This document shows positions 46,497-60,607 of a DNA stretch of 64,000 nucleotides, in pieces (positions within the stretch are counted from its first letter, which is position 1; the number at the start of each line of letters is the position of its first letter). The stretch spans positions 2,294,798 through 2,358,797 of the forward strand of contig VXAI01000068.1 in the NCBI GenBank assembly GCA_013399305.1, written 5' to 3'. Below the pieces are notes generated by a model. That model did not search any database, was not told the DNA's origin, and saw nothing but the letters and a program-made list of their open reading frames with translations. The DNA is from Rostratula benghalensis. Its lineage: Eukaryota > Chordata > Aves > Charadriiformes > Rostratulidae. A program made the translations under genes and the position numbers.

Positions 46497-49400
46497 GGCT
46501 TGTGGAATCTTTAGGCTTGAAATCTAAATACACTTAAACTAACTTACAGGGACAGATCTTCAGTTGGAGCACATAGATTTGTTGACCTCCATGGGTTCAT
46601 TTCAATATGAAACAGATGAGCATCTGGCCCTAAAGCTTATGGCAAATTATAAGATGAACTTACACTAAATGGGGTGTTTTCAGACTTGTATCTCCTTTTA
46701 GCATTTTCTTGCTTTTGACAGCAAGTCTTGTTTTGTCTCTTGTTTTAGTGAGACAATATTTGCTTAAGGCAGCCTGTTTAAACTATCACAAGCATTTTTA
46801 AATGCTGAGGAGAAAAGGTGAATTAACGCCAAGAACTTGCTCCAGGGACTATTCTAATCATGGGCATAGCCTAAGCTTTCTTGATAGCCTTGGGAAAATG
46901 ATTTTACTGCCGAAAGCTTGTTCTCCATCTGCACACATCAGGTTTTGATACATGAAAAAGTAACTGAATTTTCTGCCAAAAAGTTGGAGTGTTTTGCTAT
47001 ATAGTAGTTGACACGTTTATGTGTATCTTAAGTCTTCCATAGTGACAACACGCTCTGAATTTTCTATGTACAGTTCTAGGCAGGTATTGCAGGCTGCTGT
47101 GTCTCAAGTACTAGACCTACTGGTCTGTGGGATATTCTCCATCATTTGTTGGGGTTCACCTTGTGAAACCTCTTTCCAAGTCACAGGATTTTTAGTGCTC
47201 TAATGCTTGTAATTGAACGGGGTTGAATGTATTTGACTTTTGGTTGCCTGTGCAGTAGTAACTTTACAGCTGAGTGATGTGATTTGGGTTGCTGGGTTTT
47301 TAAGAAGGTGCTGTTACTCTTATTTGTATTTTGGTGATGTAGTTAGTCCACTTGCTGCTGACCTGGAAAGGAATAGAGGCCCCGCCAGAGGAGTAAGAGG
47401 ACAGGGTCATGAAGTTGTGTTTGGTCGTGACTGTTTGTGTAATAGCTTCACGTTGAGCAGTGCCACTTGAGGGTCAGGAAGTGAAGTACTTAGGGACTTG
47501 GATCTTTTTTTATGTTTTATTTTTTTTTTCTCTTCTTTTTTTCATAGAGGATAGGGAAAGGTAAATGTTATTAACATTTGTTTTGCAGCCCTGGGATACT
47601 TGCATTTCTTCTGTTTCTTTGAGTAACCATTGTCATTGATCAGATAGGTGTTGGAAAGAGCTTTTACAACTTAAAACTGCTGTCAAATGAGTACCATTGA
47701 GAAATAAAAAAGATGGTAGAATTTATGAAATAACCTGCCTTGAATATTAAGTGCATGAAGATTCTGAGATCAAGGAAGAGATCCTTATGGAGAGTGGAAG
47801 TTTAAAAAATTTTAAAGTGTCTTTGAGCAGCAAGTAAGATAGTTTTAACCATTTAGTGTTGTCAGGAAGATGTAAGTGAGGTCTTGGTTTTCAAGGAAGA
47901 ACTTTCTTTTTGGTCAGGAGTTGAACAGGCATTTATTTGGGGTTTAGCTGGCTCATTTGTGGCCTTCTGGAACAAGGTAAGTTACATCTTTCACAGAGTA
48001 CATAGATTGGTCACTGGATTTACAGTGTGTAAGAATCTGCTGATATTTTGTAACTGAGCTGTGAATATTTTATAAGGTGTGATACAGGGGAGTGAAATGG
48101 GAGTCCAGTGGGTCAGAATAGTTACAGCATGTATGTCCCTTAAGATTGCTGTAGTGTTAGAAGATGTTCCCCTCATCCTTGTAGCTGAATAGCTAAGTGA
48201 GAATCCATTTATAAAGGCTGAGGAAGTCTACTGTTGTGAACATGGATACTGTCAACCCCAGATGATTTTCTTAGGGGCTGAAAGTTTGTATCCCCATATT
48301 TTAGAATGGAGAAGGCAGTCTTGCTATCTTATCTTAGAGCCATAATAAACAACTTTCTGCCTATAAAGTTTCACATTGTATCTCCTTTTGGTATGCTTAG
48401 AGTTCACTGTGAAGTAAAGGCTGTTTTGCAGTGACTGTTAGCCACACTGGAGTTTAGTGGAGTTGGTGATTTGTTGCTCTCACTGTGCATTTTCTGCATA
48501 GCCTTCCTGCTGCAATGCAGTTCTCTGCTGAGTAGAAAAAACCCTTGCTAAATTTTGCCTCTATGAAAAGCAAGCCAAAATAGTACACAAACTTCTGTAG
48601 TACAGGAGAAGAGGTTTGCTAAGCATGATACTGATTTAAACAAAACAAAAAAAGCACCCCAAATACTGTCTTAAGTTTGTTTAAAAATTAAGACGGACAG
48701 TGCTTATCACTGATGGCATCCATTTTTCATGATCAAAAGCACTTCAGCAGTTACTGAGTGTACAAGGTGTGTGTTTCTGTGATGGTGTAGTGTGTTTTGA
48801 GCCTGTTATACTTGTCATTTCAATGCATGGCATGGAGAGGAACTTTGGGTAGCTGGTTTGAAGGAAGAGCTACTGAAGAATTATTGCCTTGCCTAATCTT
48901 CAGAGCTGTTGCAGCCTCGTATGACATAGCATTTGAGAATGGGGATGGGAATTAGGGATAGAAGATTACATGCTAAGAGTGAATCTGCTGGGTCTGCAGG
49001 TCAATCCTGGCAATGTATTGGTGTATTGTGTGTCACAAGTCCTGGTTGTCAAGTTTTTGAAACAGAGTTTGTTTACAGAGCTGCTTTTGGTCCCAGTGTC
49101 TTCACTGTTCTCCTGTACATTGGCAATGCTTGATGTCCCTGGAATGAGGAAAAGCCAAAGGCTTGTCTAGTCATCAGATGGGCAGAAGACTTGAGTGCTT
49201 TGAAAGGTGGGATTTTTTTTGATTTTTGCATTTCCCTTGGGTATTCTTGGGTTTACTGTGATATTGTATAGAGGTGAGCACGATCTTTTAATGACATAGT
49301 CTTTTAAGACTAAAGTCTTAAAAATGTTGGTGGACCTGAGGATTTGCATGACTTTCATATCATTTAAGAAAGCAGACATGCTTCTAGTTGGAAAGGAGGG

Positions 49401-50667
49401 ATGGAATCCAGTGATGTCAACATGGAAGCAGACTGAATTGAATCATCCAGGGTAAAATCCATCAAACATGGGCAGCACACCACTTTATAAACAAGGAGGT
49501 GGTAGTCAGGCATCCTGTCCTATATAATAGAGGGCACATGGGAAAACAGATTGCACAATTGCATTGCAAAGAAGCTGCAGGACTAGTAAATAGGTTTGGA
49601 AACCTAATGTGGATGTATAAACACAAACATATAGATACTGCCAAAGCACAAACTATGTGGTGTCTTGCTAAGTACTATGGGATAAGGAATTACATTGTGC
49701 AGATGCAGTGGTAATGAATAATGCGTTCTCAGTTTCAAACTAAACTCTTGAGAGAGCTGAGGGACAAGGGTTGTAAAACCAGGCTTGCACTCTTGTGCAC
49801 TACAGTCAGTTCCCTTGCTGTTTGGCACAGTGAGCAAAGTTGCTCATAGCAAATAATGATACACACTTAATTTAATTCAGGAGAGTGTCCCAGACTCTGT
49901 GTTTGAAACTCCCAGAAATCTTAGGTGAAAGGCACTTTTGAAGGTAAAAATTTGCATTTGCTGATGCTTGTGGTGTTCAGCTCTGTCTTCTCCCTCCCCC
50001 AAATTTCTCATGCCAGTATAAATAGGTTATTCATCAAAAGCAGAGGACACAGAGGACCTGACCTTTGCTTGTAATGAATCTGTTTAACTATCATCCAAGT
50101 GATACATTTCACAGTTAACTGTAGTTTAAGAAATGATATTGCTACCTGTGCTTTACAGCACTTTCACAGTTAACACAGCAGTTTCATTCCATAAAGCTAC
50201 AGATTTTATCTCCAGTTTGAATGTGTCCATCTCTGAGGTTCAGTTAGGAATGAATACAAATGGTGGGTTTTTCCTTTCCTGATGTCCTTGGCTTCACATC
50301 TGCAATGAGCTGGAACTGCAAAAAATATTAGTTATTACATAGAGCAAGAAGACACTTTAGACCAAAACATTTAGAATCTGTTTTCTACATTCTAACTTCT
50401 ATGTGTATACAATAATTTCATGAGGAAGTTAGGTAAGATGTAGAGAAATTAATAAAATTTATCCCCTTAATGGTGATGCATAGCTCTCCTACTGACAGTA
50501 ATGTATCAGCCTTGATTTCACTTGTATAACTTTAATCATAATTGATTTTTACATTCATGATCTATGGTGTATGTCTTGTGATACTGAAAAAATTAAGATA
50601 AGTGAAGTCAACATCTTCACTGCAGTCAACAGAAACCCTTTAACGTAGGGTGAGATAAATAGCTGGG

Positions 50668-50864
50668 AATCACAGATTTGTAGGGGTTGAAAGGGACTTT
50701 TGGAGATCATCTAGTCCAGCCCTCCTGCCAAAGCATGGTCACCCAGAGCAGGTTGGACAGGAACATATCCAGGTGGGGTTTGAGTGTCTCCAGAGGAGTG
50801 ATTCCACAGCCTCTCTGGGCACCTTGTTCCTGGTACCTGGCACCCTCAAAGTAAAGAGGAAGAT
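50668..50864 (-). mobile_element. CR1 LINE 3'-end fragment
   Basis: The plus strand reads AATCACAGATTTGTAGGGGTTGAAAGGGACTTTTGGAGATCATCTAGTCCAGCC, then CAGAGCAGGTTGGACAGGAACATATCCAGGTGGG and a CTCTGGGCACCTTGTTC block, all typical reversed CR1. About 195 bp, 5'-truncated. Confidence 0.9.
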
Positions 50865-53800
50865 ATGACTTTGCATGAAAGTGCATGAATTGATGAAATG
50901 CAAAGAATAAAAACATGAAAAAAGAACTAATTAAGAGATCTTTTCCAATTCACTGCTACCTAAGTGCCACAAAATAAAACAAAACCAGTAAGTGTGGAGG
51001 GTAAATCCTTGGCACTGCGGCTGTTTGGAAACAGCGGACTAATGAACGTAAGAATCATTCTATTTCAAAGAAAGACATTCCCATTGTGAAGATACTTCCA
51101 GTGAGCACTTGCCCATGATTTAGAGGTGGGATTTTTCACTGAAGCAATCAAGGTCTGCAAATCTTGCAACTGTGCTTTAAGAAGTTGCCAGTGAACTGTC
51201 CTCAAATGTCAAAAACGTCCCACTTGGCTTGTGTGGCCTTTTTATGATGTTTTCTGCCTTTGGTTGCTATGATGAAATTTATAACTTGAATATAGTTTTC
51301 CGTTCATGAAAAGTTTGTTAATCTTGCTGTGTTGAGATTCAGTGATGGTGTTCAACTCACAGTAGAAGAACAAAACCTAACTTTCATATCCCTGATATGT
51401 GCTTTATGTCTCTATTGCCTCCTCTGTTCCCATTCTTGTTTTAGGAGAAATCTAATGGCTACTTAGAAGAACATTGCTTTTTGTGCTTCTTGGAAGGACA
51501 AAAGGTTAGAACAAAGAAGGATTGTACAGAAGCAATTCTATTGTGTTATACTGTCTGGAAACAGGGTTTTAAAAAATGTAAAAAAAAATCAGACTCTGAA
51601 ATTCAAGTGAATTCCTGTGGTTTATAACAGGCTGTGATTTTATGGAATGTCTAAAAATTATATTATTTTTTTGTTGAAGTGCTAATGATACAGCATGGAA
51701 TTCTGCCTGGAAGGCAATGGGGACTGATGAAAAAAAATACCCTTTGATTTTAGGTTCTGGGATTTGAAGTGTAATTTTAGGTTTGTTTTGAAAGGCTTAT
51801 AATCTTTGATATATAATGGTGTTCATTGAGAACCAGAGAAGAAGCAGTAGCCACTGTTGAAAATCTGGCTATTCAATTTTAAATTTTTTTTTTTTACAGA
51901 ATAATAAAAACCAGTCCCCTTGTCTCTTTTGTACACAGTAAGACTGACTTTCTTATCTATTGGAAGAAGCTTCATATTTCAATTCTGTGCCATGCTTGGC
52001 TTTCTAGGCCAAGTTTTTACACCCTCTGTTGCCTTTTTCCAGTAATACATGGAAATAATAACATTTTATTTCTGTTTCAAAAAGAGTGACTAACTCCATT
52101 AGTCTGTTTTACTGTGTATACCTTACTGCAGAGTACACAACTTTACCTATCACTTACAATAATTTTTTTTTTTTTTCCTGAAAAATTAAAGCTAAGACTG
52201 CTTTTTCAAAGGGGCCTCCACCCTGGAAGAAATAAACCATTCTGGAATTAAACTTCTGGTTATTATACTTATGATATTGTTCTGATTTAAAAACACAAAG
52301 TGTGTTTGTCTTCTGTATTTCTTTGAAAGCTTTAGTTATTGTTATGTGGTAGTAGAAAATGTGATGCAATATAGGCATTTTTATATGAGTATTATTTATG
52401 CTATTTCCTGTATGAGTATGACTACTTCAGAGTACAATAGGCTGTTTGAAAATCTAAGGCTAAAAATACTGCTGGATGCTCTTTTCAGTGCTTAATGGCA
52501 ATACAGAGGTGTGACAAGCCTCATGTCCTTCTTGGTCCATATAGACAGAACCTTTTGTCTCCTTGACAGATGGAAAGATGACAAAATTTGATCATTGACA
52601 GTTACTAATCTTCTGAAATTTTTTGTTCACCTTCTTGTTGGCAAGGGCTACTCTACGTTGTATTCCATGTAGGCTGTGATCCTGAATCACATTTCAAAGC
52701 TCATACACAGTGTCTGCCTCTAGTGCCATGCCCACTTCCACAGATATTGGTGAAGGATCCAGAACATCGTGTTACTTTTCTGTTTGGTGAAATGATGATT
52801 AACTCTGAGCTGGTTTAGAAAATAACATAGTGATTCATAACGTTGCACATAGCGCATGTTGGAATTTTGAGATTAGTAAAAATAGCAGGGGTAGCTGCTT
52901 TGAACAACTGTCAAGCTTGCGAGTCCAAAATTAATTGACAATTTCTTTTCTTTCTCCCCTGATCTGCTTGGATTATAAAAAGGCAGAATTTAGCTGTAAG
53001 GGGTGGCGTGAAAGCAACAGAACCTGGAGGCACAAATTCTTTATACATTTCAACTGTTGCTTATCAGATGAAAGCCTTTTTCAAATCAGAAGTTTCTCAG
53101 CCTTTTTTTTTTTATGAAAAGCTAGATGATTTATCTGGCAGATTAAGATTATTAAGGAACCTCCTCTCTTCTATGCTCACTGCACAAGTAATGATGTGGT
53201 ATTTCTGATATTTCATGGTACTAGTCTGTTTTGCTGATGTAGTTAGTTCATACAGTTAATTGCCTTTAGCTAGAGTTAGGTTGGCCTTGTAAGTAGCGGA
53301 CTTCAAAGCAGTTGACATTTTTATGGTTTTCAGTCCCTAGCAACTCAATAGCTTTGTCATATTAAAAAATTAAATTAGGTTTTCCAGAAGTACTTGAGAA
53401 AGCAATTGTTTTGTAATTGAGGTTTAAAATTGAAAACAAAAGGTTGGAGAAGGAGAAGCAATCTCATTCTGGAAAAGAATGTTAAATGTTCTTTGTTGAG
53501 TGAGAGATTGCGGTCCTAAGACAGACAGGAATTGTGTTTGCCTGTATTTCAATCTCTGGAGGAGTAAACAAGTAGCGTGATTCTGCTCTTCTCTCCCAGC
53601 TCGAGAGAATGAGGAAACAGATGCAGTTCAAACTCCAGTTTTCTGTTGTGGTGCTACTTATTGTTAAAGGAAGATGAATACAAATTCAGCCAGGTCTAGT
53701 GGGTCTAGTGGGTTGTTGGGATACAAATCAATGGATAATTTGTACCCTCTGATCATTATTTTTTAATTTATTTACTTATTTTTTCTGTGGGTATAAATAT

Positions 53801-55362
53801 TCTGAAAATTAGGGAAAAAGCCTTTCTCTTCTGAAGAAATACCCTTTAGAATAAAGATTAGAATTAAATTACATGCTTTATAATTTAAGCTACTATTTAT
53901 AAGTTAAAAAGAACTGCATATTGCCTTTTCGTCCCACTCCCCTCGCTTTTTTCCCTATCCCTGGCTTCCTGTGTTGTCGTTTGTTGCTTTTTGTTTTTTC
54001 AACTGCCCATTTGTTTTGGATCTTAAGCTATGCTTTGCTGAGGTGCTTAAACAGCACGTTTTAAACCATTCTGATCACTGGACGTTATACTGTTTATTAC
54101 ATTTCTATCATTCTCAGGTGACAGTTTGCTTTCTAGGTTGTATATACAGCGATTATTGACTTCAGGAAAAGGTACCTGCTCTTAGACTGTTCCCTGGCTT
54201 TCAATAAGGTTCACATTGGTAACCTTGCCATGTAGTTTCAAGGGTGTTTTAACCAGGTCCTTGGTTTCAGTGGTTTCCCAGCACCTAACTCTATTGTTGT
54301 CTTGTTCATGTCTCAAACCTGCAGTTTCAGATCCTGAATCTGTATTAATTGCAGTATTTCATGGTTTTGGTTTATTATTTATCACTAGCAACTAAATTCC
54401 TGTGAATTGGATCATATTTACTATTCCGTGCCACTGGAAAATTTATACTGAAGAAGAATCATTTGAATACTGATTTCAGAGGCCTAATTTTGGCTCTTAA
54501 TATCTCAGATCATCTCTTTGAATGTTCTCCCAGCGGACAGTTTTATGTTACATTATGTTTTTCTTAAACTGTTTAGATGAGTTGTTACAGAAATATCGCA
54601 ACATTTTTTTTTTTATGTTCTCCATTTTAAGGGAAATTTGTTTGTAATGTTTTCAAAATCATATTTATGCTTAATAATCTCAAAGGACATCTAGGCCAGG
54701 ATCCTGATCTTCCATCAGGTCTCTTGTTTTCCAAGTCTAACCTGTTATGTGCTCGGGATGATTGACAACTCAGGATTTCAAACCAGTGAAGTTTAAGGTT
54801 GCGTTTGCCACGGTGTGCTCTGTGTTAACAGGACATTTTTGAAATTCATAAAATTTGAGTCAATGCTCAGTAAGCATTTAGAATTTCAGTAGGAAGCCTG
54901 TGAGTCTTAATGAAAGTAGTGTTTAATAACAGCTTGTGATGTATGTTTTTGCAACAAATACTTTAGAAACACAAAATATTGAAGCACATTTCAGTAGAAT
55001 CAAAGATGAAAAGCTTGTTGTCTAGCTGAGAAGTATATTCATGAATTACTAACAAATACTTATGTATAGTCAGAATCTGACCTACCCTCTGATCTGGGCA
55101 TGTGTTGATTTTCCATGTGTAACAACATTATAATTATCAGAAAGGAAGCAGGGACTGGTAATATTCCTCATGGGTACTTCCAATAATAAATATAATTGCT
55201 TTTACTGGATAGTAGTGCTGAATGCACATTGATTTTTGAAAAGTGGAAAAAAAATAAGCAAAATTATTTCCAATGAAATATTTATTTTATTAGTGCAAGG
55301 GTTCAGAGGGAATTTTGTAAATTTACAGCTCTACTTTGAAGCAATCTACTGGGGGAAACTGT

Positions 55363-55400
55363 AATTATGCCATGAGTTAAAAATTATGCCATGAGTTAAA
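55363..55400. repeat. Perfect 19-bp tandem duplication (2 copies)
   Basis: The unit AATTATGCCATGAGTTAAA occurs twice in direct succession without mismatch, in TMEM163 intron 2. It is likely a recent slippage event. Confidence 0.9.
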
Positions 55401-55944
55401 TTTATACCAACTGAACACACCAAGCAATTTTAACAAGCTGTGTGATGTATAAATGAATAGATTAAAGCTGTGTTTGTGTCAGAACCTGAAGGTGCTACCA
55501 CTGTGGAGTTCTACACCATCAGCTTTCGCACATCACACGTCAGCTGGGTATGATGCAAGGCTACTAAAACAGCAAGGCTATCAAAGGAAGTGTCTGATCC
55601 ATTTAATCTGATAATGGAATGGTAAATATGCAATGATCCATTCATGTGAAAAGCTTGGGTTAAGACAATGTTGGAAATCGTGAGCTTATGTAGAAATAGA
55701 GTCCTTTTGAGATACTGTGTTCTTTCTTGATCCCTAAAATGACCTCTATCCACAAAAAGAAGTGAATGGACCTAGAATAAGAAAGACCCCTGAAGGAACA
55801 TCTGTAGAAATTTCCAAAGTGACATGAAACACCGTGAGAGGCTTATAGAGAAAGTTAAAGTCACACTGTCATCAGCAGTTCACATATCTGACATAGTATG
55901 TTTTGGCAGAAAATTTAAAAAATCCATTCTTTAAAATGCCTCAT

Positions 55945-56949
55945 TGCATTAGGCTGAAGGATAGAAGCCAGAAAGTGGTGGTCAATGGGATGGAGTCTGG
56001 TTGGATCCCTGTACCTAGCGGAGTCCCTCAGGGATCAGTACTGGGACCGGTTCTATTTAATATATTCATCGATGACTTGGAGGAGGGAATGGAGTGCATG
56101 ATCAGCAAGTTTGCTGATGACACCAAACTGGGAGGAGTGGCTGACACTCCAGAAGGCTGTGCTGCCATCCAGAGAGACCTGGACAGGCTGGAGAGCTGGG
56201 CAGAGAGAATTTTAATGAAGTTTAACAAGGACAAGTGTGGAGTCCTATATCTGGGCAAGAAAAACTCCAGGTACCAGTACAAGTTGGGAACTGTACTGTT
56301 GGAGAGCAGTGATGCGGAAAGGGACCTGGGGGTCCTGGTAGGCAGTAGGATGACCATGAGCTAGCACTGTGCCCTGGTGGCCAGGAAGGCCAATGGCATC
56401 CTGGGGTGTATTAGAAGTGGGGTGGTCAGTAGGTCCAGAGAGGTTCTCCTCTCCCTCTATTCTGCCCTGGTGAGACCCCATCTGGAATAGTGTGTCCAGT
56501 TCTGGGCCCCTCAGTTCCAGAGGGACAGGGAACTGCTGGAGAGAGTCCAGGCCAGAGCCACAAAGATGATGAAGGGAGTGGAGCATCTCCCCTATGAGGA
56601 AAGGCTGAGGGAGCTGGGTCTCTTGAGCTTGAAGAAGAGGAGACTGAGGGGTGACCTCATGAATGTTTATAAATATGTAAAGGGTGAGTGTCAGGAGGAT
56701 GGAGCCAGGCTCTTCTCGGTGATGGCCAATGATAGGACAAGGGGCAATGGGTGCAAGCTGGTACACAGGAGGTTCCACTTAAATATGAGGAAAAACTTCT
56801 TCACAGTGAGGGTGACGGAGCACTGGAAGGGGCTGCCCGGAGAGGTTGTGGAGTCTCCTTCTTTGGAGAAATTCAAAACCTGTCTGGACGTGTTCGTGTG
56901 TGACCTGATCTGGGTGTTCCTGCTCTGGCAGGGAGATTGGACTGGATGA
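55945..56949 (+). pseudogene. CR1 ORF2 fragment (RT domain, two nonsense codons)
   Basis: Degenerate coding remnant within the CR1 copy. The same frame is kept from LKDRSQ near 55951 to the terminal GDWTG and stop near 56950, broken only by TAG at 56362 and 56488. The second TAG replaces the Tyr usually found in the conserved HLEYCVQFWAP-type segment. No indel shifts the frame. This indicates decay by point mutation and a fairly recent insertion. It cannot encode a functional polymerase because the endonuclease domain and N-terminal RT are missing. Confidence 0.9.
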
Positions 56950-56996
56950 GCTTTCAAGGTTCCTTCCAATCCCTGATAGTCTGTGATTCTGTGATT
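55945..56996 (+). mobile_element. CR1 LINE, 1.05-kb copy with reverse-transcriptase remnant
   Basis: A 5'-truncated, relatively young CR1. One frame carries the C-terminal half of ORF2: [12 protein letters not shown], then the RT motif [10 protein letters not shown] (from 56020) and the catalytic-type FADD box (56110-56121). The thumb/C-terminal region follows, ending at about 56949. Two in-frame TAG codons (56362-56364 and 56488-56490) interrupt an otherwise unshifted frame, so it is dead. The 3' UTR ends TTCCTTCCAATCCCTGATAG and TCTGTGATTCTGTGATT. The N-terminal endonuclease and first RT motifs are absent. Confidence 0.96.
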
Positions 56997-59900
56997 AGAG
57001 AGGAAATATATTTTTGAAGTAAATCAAATTTCTACTATGGAGTTCCATACCAAATAAAGCGTGTGAAACATTTTTCCCACAGAAATATTGGACTCAGAGG
57101 ATCTAATGTGCAAGGGCTGAAAGAATATTTTATTGAAGAATATTTTTAAATCTCGATACTAGTTGGATAATGTGTAAAATTGCTATATCCAAGAATAGAC
57201 CTGGTTTCCCCTACTGCAATATGAGAATGTTTCCCTCTGCAATGAATTCTGTCTGGTTTGTGTCCCAGATGCAGTGTTTTTACTGGATAATTTTAAGTTA
57301 GCCCAAGTTTTTTGTTTGTTTCTTAATGTTGACTTCTTATCATCATATGTGTTGTCTTTTAAGACCAAGGGAATGATTGGACTGTGTGCTTTGCCGCACT
57401 AGTGACTTCACAGCATGAGCTTTTCTGGTTCTGATTTTGCAAGTTGAAAACATTTGGAGGAACTTGAAAATCTCACTTATATTTTTGGTAGCTAATATTT
57501 TGCCTAAGGGGAACAGTTCCTTCCAACTTATGCAGTGATTATTTCCTATGCTGGAATAGTGCCTTCTGATGTCTTAGCATTTGGAAGTACAAGTGATACT
57601 TGATATAAATTATTCAGTGTTCTTGAAATATCATTTGTACCATAATACGGTATAGTCTTACTGGTGGCTGCAAGATGTACTTGGCCTGTGGGCTTACTTT
57701 GTGCAGACCTGGACCAAAAGTACTGAAGAGAGCAATGAAACAGCAAATGGCATGGGAAGGAGAGCTTCATTGCTGCTCAGCTACCTTGGAGCAATTCTCC
57801 TGCTTATTTTGTCCCTTTGGACATCCCCCACTCACTCTTCTTATTAAAACAGTGGCCCTTCCCTCAGATGGGTGGCTGTGTATAAGCCACAGAAGTTGAA
57901 GCGATCACTTCAGCTGCAAAGGAGAAGGTTCAAAGCTTCATTGGAAAAAAAGAAGCCTTCTCAGTGCATCTGTTGAGTTGACCATGTTTTATTTAGGTTT
58001 ATGAGCAAATACATTTGACATGTCTTTGCTCAAGCAGATCTCACTAGTCCTGCATGGAAAGAGGTGTTACTGTAGTTAATCTCAAGGGTCTGCTAGGACA
58101 ACACTGGTTCTGCAGACATCTTCAGCAAAACCCAGAAATTAAGTGGCAATATCTAAAGTTCTTGTCTTTTACAGAATAATGTTCTGCTTTGAAGAAAGAA
58201 GTATATCTAAGTTGCTAGATCAGCATATGCACCACTTCTGAAGTACTTACAAATTAAAACTTGGGCTTTGGACTTAGAAGCCTGATATCAATCAATCTGG
58301 CATGAAGAACCTGAGTACTTTTCAGTATTTGCTCTTCTAATGCATTTAAATCCTGCATAGGCAGACATTAGATTGTTGGTATACTGTTTAAGGGTCACAA
58401 TTATCAGCCATTTTTTGATAGCTGGGCTTTATATTTTTGCTAATGGGATAGTACTGGGTAATGCATGTATATTGAATTGCCCTATTATCATTAGTGGGCT
58501 CTGCAGAGGAACACAAATAAAAACCATAAATACGTCAATGGAATTGTTTTAGTGAGGCTCATTTAAACTTATTTAATATTACAGGGATCACTTAAAAAGG
58601 TTATGAGATATTTCATTTATGGTTTGGTGCTTTGACTGTTTTTCTTGGGAGAGTATAAACACATTTTCTGCTTTTAAAAATGTTTAAAGCTAACTAATAA
58701 TTGGACATTATCCTTTGCTAACACTCAAGTGACAGAATATAGCAGACAGTTTTATAGGGCTTTGCTGATGTCTACTTGAACTCCATCCAGCAAAATTAAC
58801 TGGATTTAGGACACCGCAAAAATGGTAGCCTAGATCATCTTTCCTCTCTTGCTTCCCTCCTCACCCCCATCCCAAAGATCAGCAGCCTTGTGATAATTGT
58901 GAGTGCCCTGGAGTAAAAAAAAGTCACTGTAGGACTTGCTGACATACACCCTGTACTAATGTCTCCAAAAAGCAGAGAACTGGAATGTCTTCCTGTAGCA
59001 GAAGAGAAGCTGGCTGTTGTAGGATCCCCTGCCTTTGCTTCCTCTGGCTAAGGATTTGCTTTTGTGTCAGGGTGAGTCCCTGAGAACCACGTAGTATTTG
59101 CTCAGATTCATCAGTGGTGTGACACAAAATGGCATATCCTCATCTGGTTGGCAGACTTCATGCTGCTGCTTATTCAAAGCTTCTTTTTAGCTTTTTATTT
59201 AACTGTTTACCCTAACAGTATTTTACATAGTGCATTTTTAATGTGGCACACCTTAACGATCAATATCATTAAAATGCATTTTAGGGAAAAGCTATTGAAT
59301 GATTCTTTCAGAAGATGCAGAGCACAGATGGGGGGGCCATTGTCCATTGCCTGTATAAAACACACATTCTAACCATTGAGTCTAATGACAATAAGAAATC
59401 CCAGAATTTGCCGTTGTTGCTATTCATGTTTCTTGATGAATGTAAGAGGTTTGAGACCTTAGTTATGTAAAAACTGTTTTCAGATATGAAATTTCTGAAT
59501 TATTCATGTTGCAGTCATGCATCAGCACATATATGGGTCTCTTGAGGAACCACTGCTGTGTATTCTACTGTTTGTTATTTTTGGATTTGTTTTGTCAACA
59601 CTTTGTGGGGAGACTAGCAATTAGTAAACCAGTGTAACAGAAAACTACTCTCATAACAGTAGACATGGGAAAGAGAAGTGATATGACCCATTGGAAAGGA
59701 TTAAGCTTAAAATGTATTTGGATTTTATCTTTTTCTGCTCTATCTCCCTGCTAATTTCATTGCTGTTATCTTTTAAATAAAATGAGCTGTTTTAGGCTTA
59801 CAGATCCATTGAACTACATTTCTGCAGACTCTGTGTGTAATTGCTGTTGCTATGCCAATATTGTCTCAAGCTGAGGAGATCTGAAGGATTCTTGGTGGTA

Positions 59901-60607
59901 CCTTGTACAATGCACTTTTCCCAATTGTGACTGTAAGGAAGTTTAGTTTGTGTTTATTGGAGTATGGTCTCTCTGCCACCCCTTGCACAGTACTCTGTGT
60001 GTGCATAATGACATACACCATTCTAATGATAGCCTGGATTTACATGCCTGAGGGAGCTAGAGAGTAGCTGGAGAGCACTGGTGTTCCAACTGGGAATGCT
60101 CTCTGTTCTGGAGCTCTCCATGTGTGTTAGGGCCCAAAATGGGATTTTTTTTTTATCTGGGGACATCCAGGGAATTATTTAGGCAATAGTGACTTTGGGG
60201 TTTCTTCCTGTGGTGGCACTCGATTTGAATGCTGGTTGCAGGGACTAACTACTCACTTAACAAAGATTAAATCAAACAAGGATCAAAGTGGTTTGTTGAT
60301 TTATTAATGACGTGTAATTAACTGGCAATCGGTAAATTGTACACTAAGGATCAATATCAGAAATGCAATGGATAAGACACGATATTAGACACTTAGAAAA
60401 CATTTATATGGAACAGCAAGTTTCTAAATACTCTCCTATAGCTAAGACTAGTCCCCCCAAGTAACATCTAAGCTCTGCAAGCGCTTAAAAAACCCGGGGT
60501 CCTGAAACTACAAAGCAGTTAAAGCCTGGAGAGTCCTAATGTTGAAAACTCTAAGTCTGACCTTTTCATACACCTTCACAAAGATAAGCAAATGCTAATT
60601 GCTGCAT

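Noticed and set aside
56028..56969. Minus-strand ORFs of 92-177 codons
   Set aside because: Antisense shadows of the CR1 ORF2 remnant on the plus strand.
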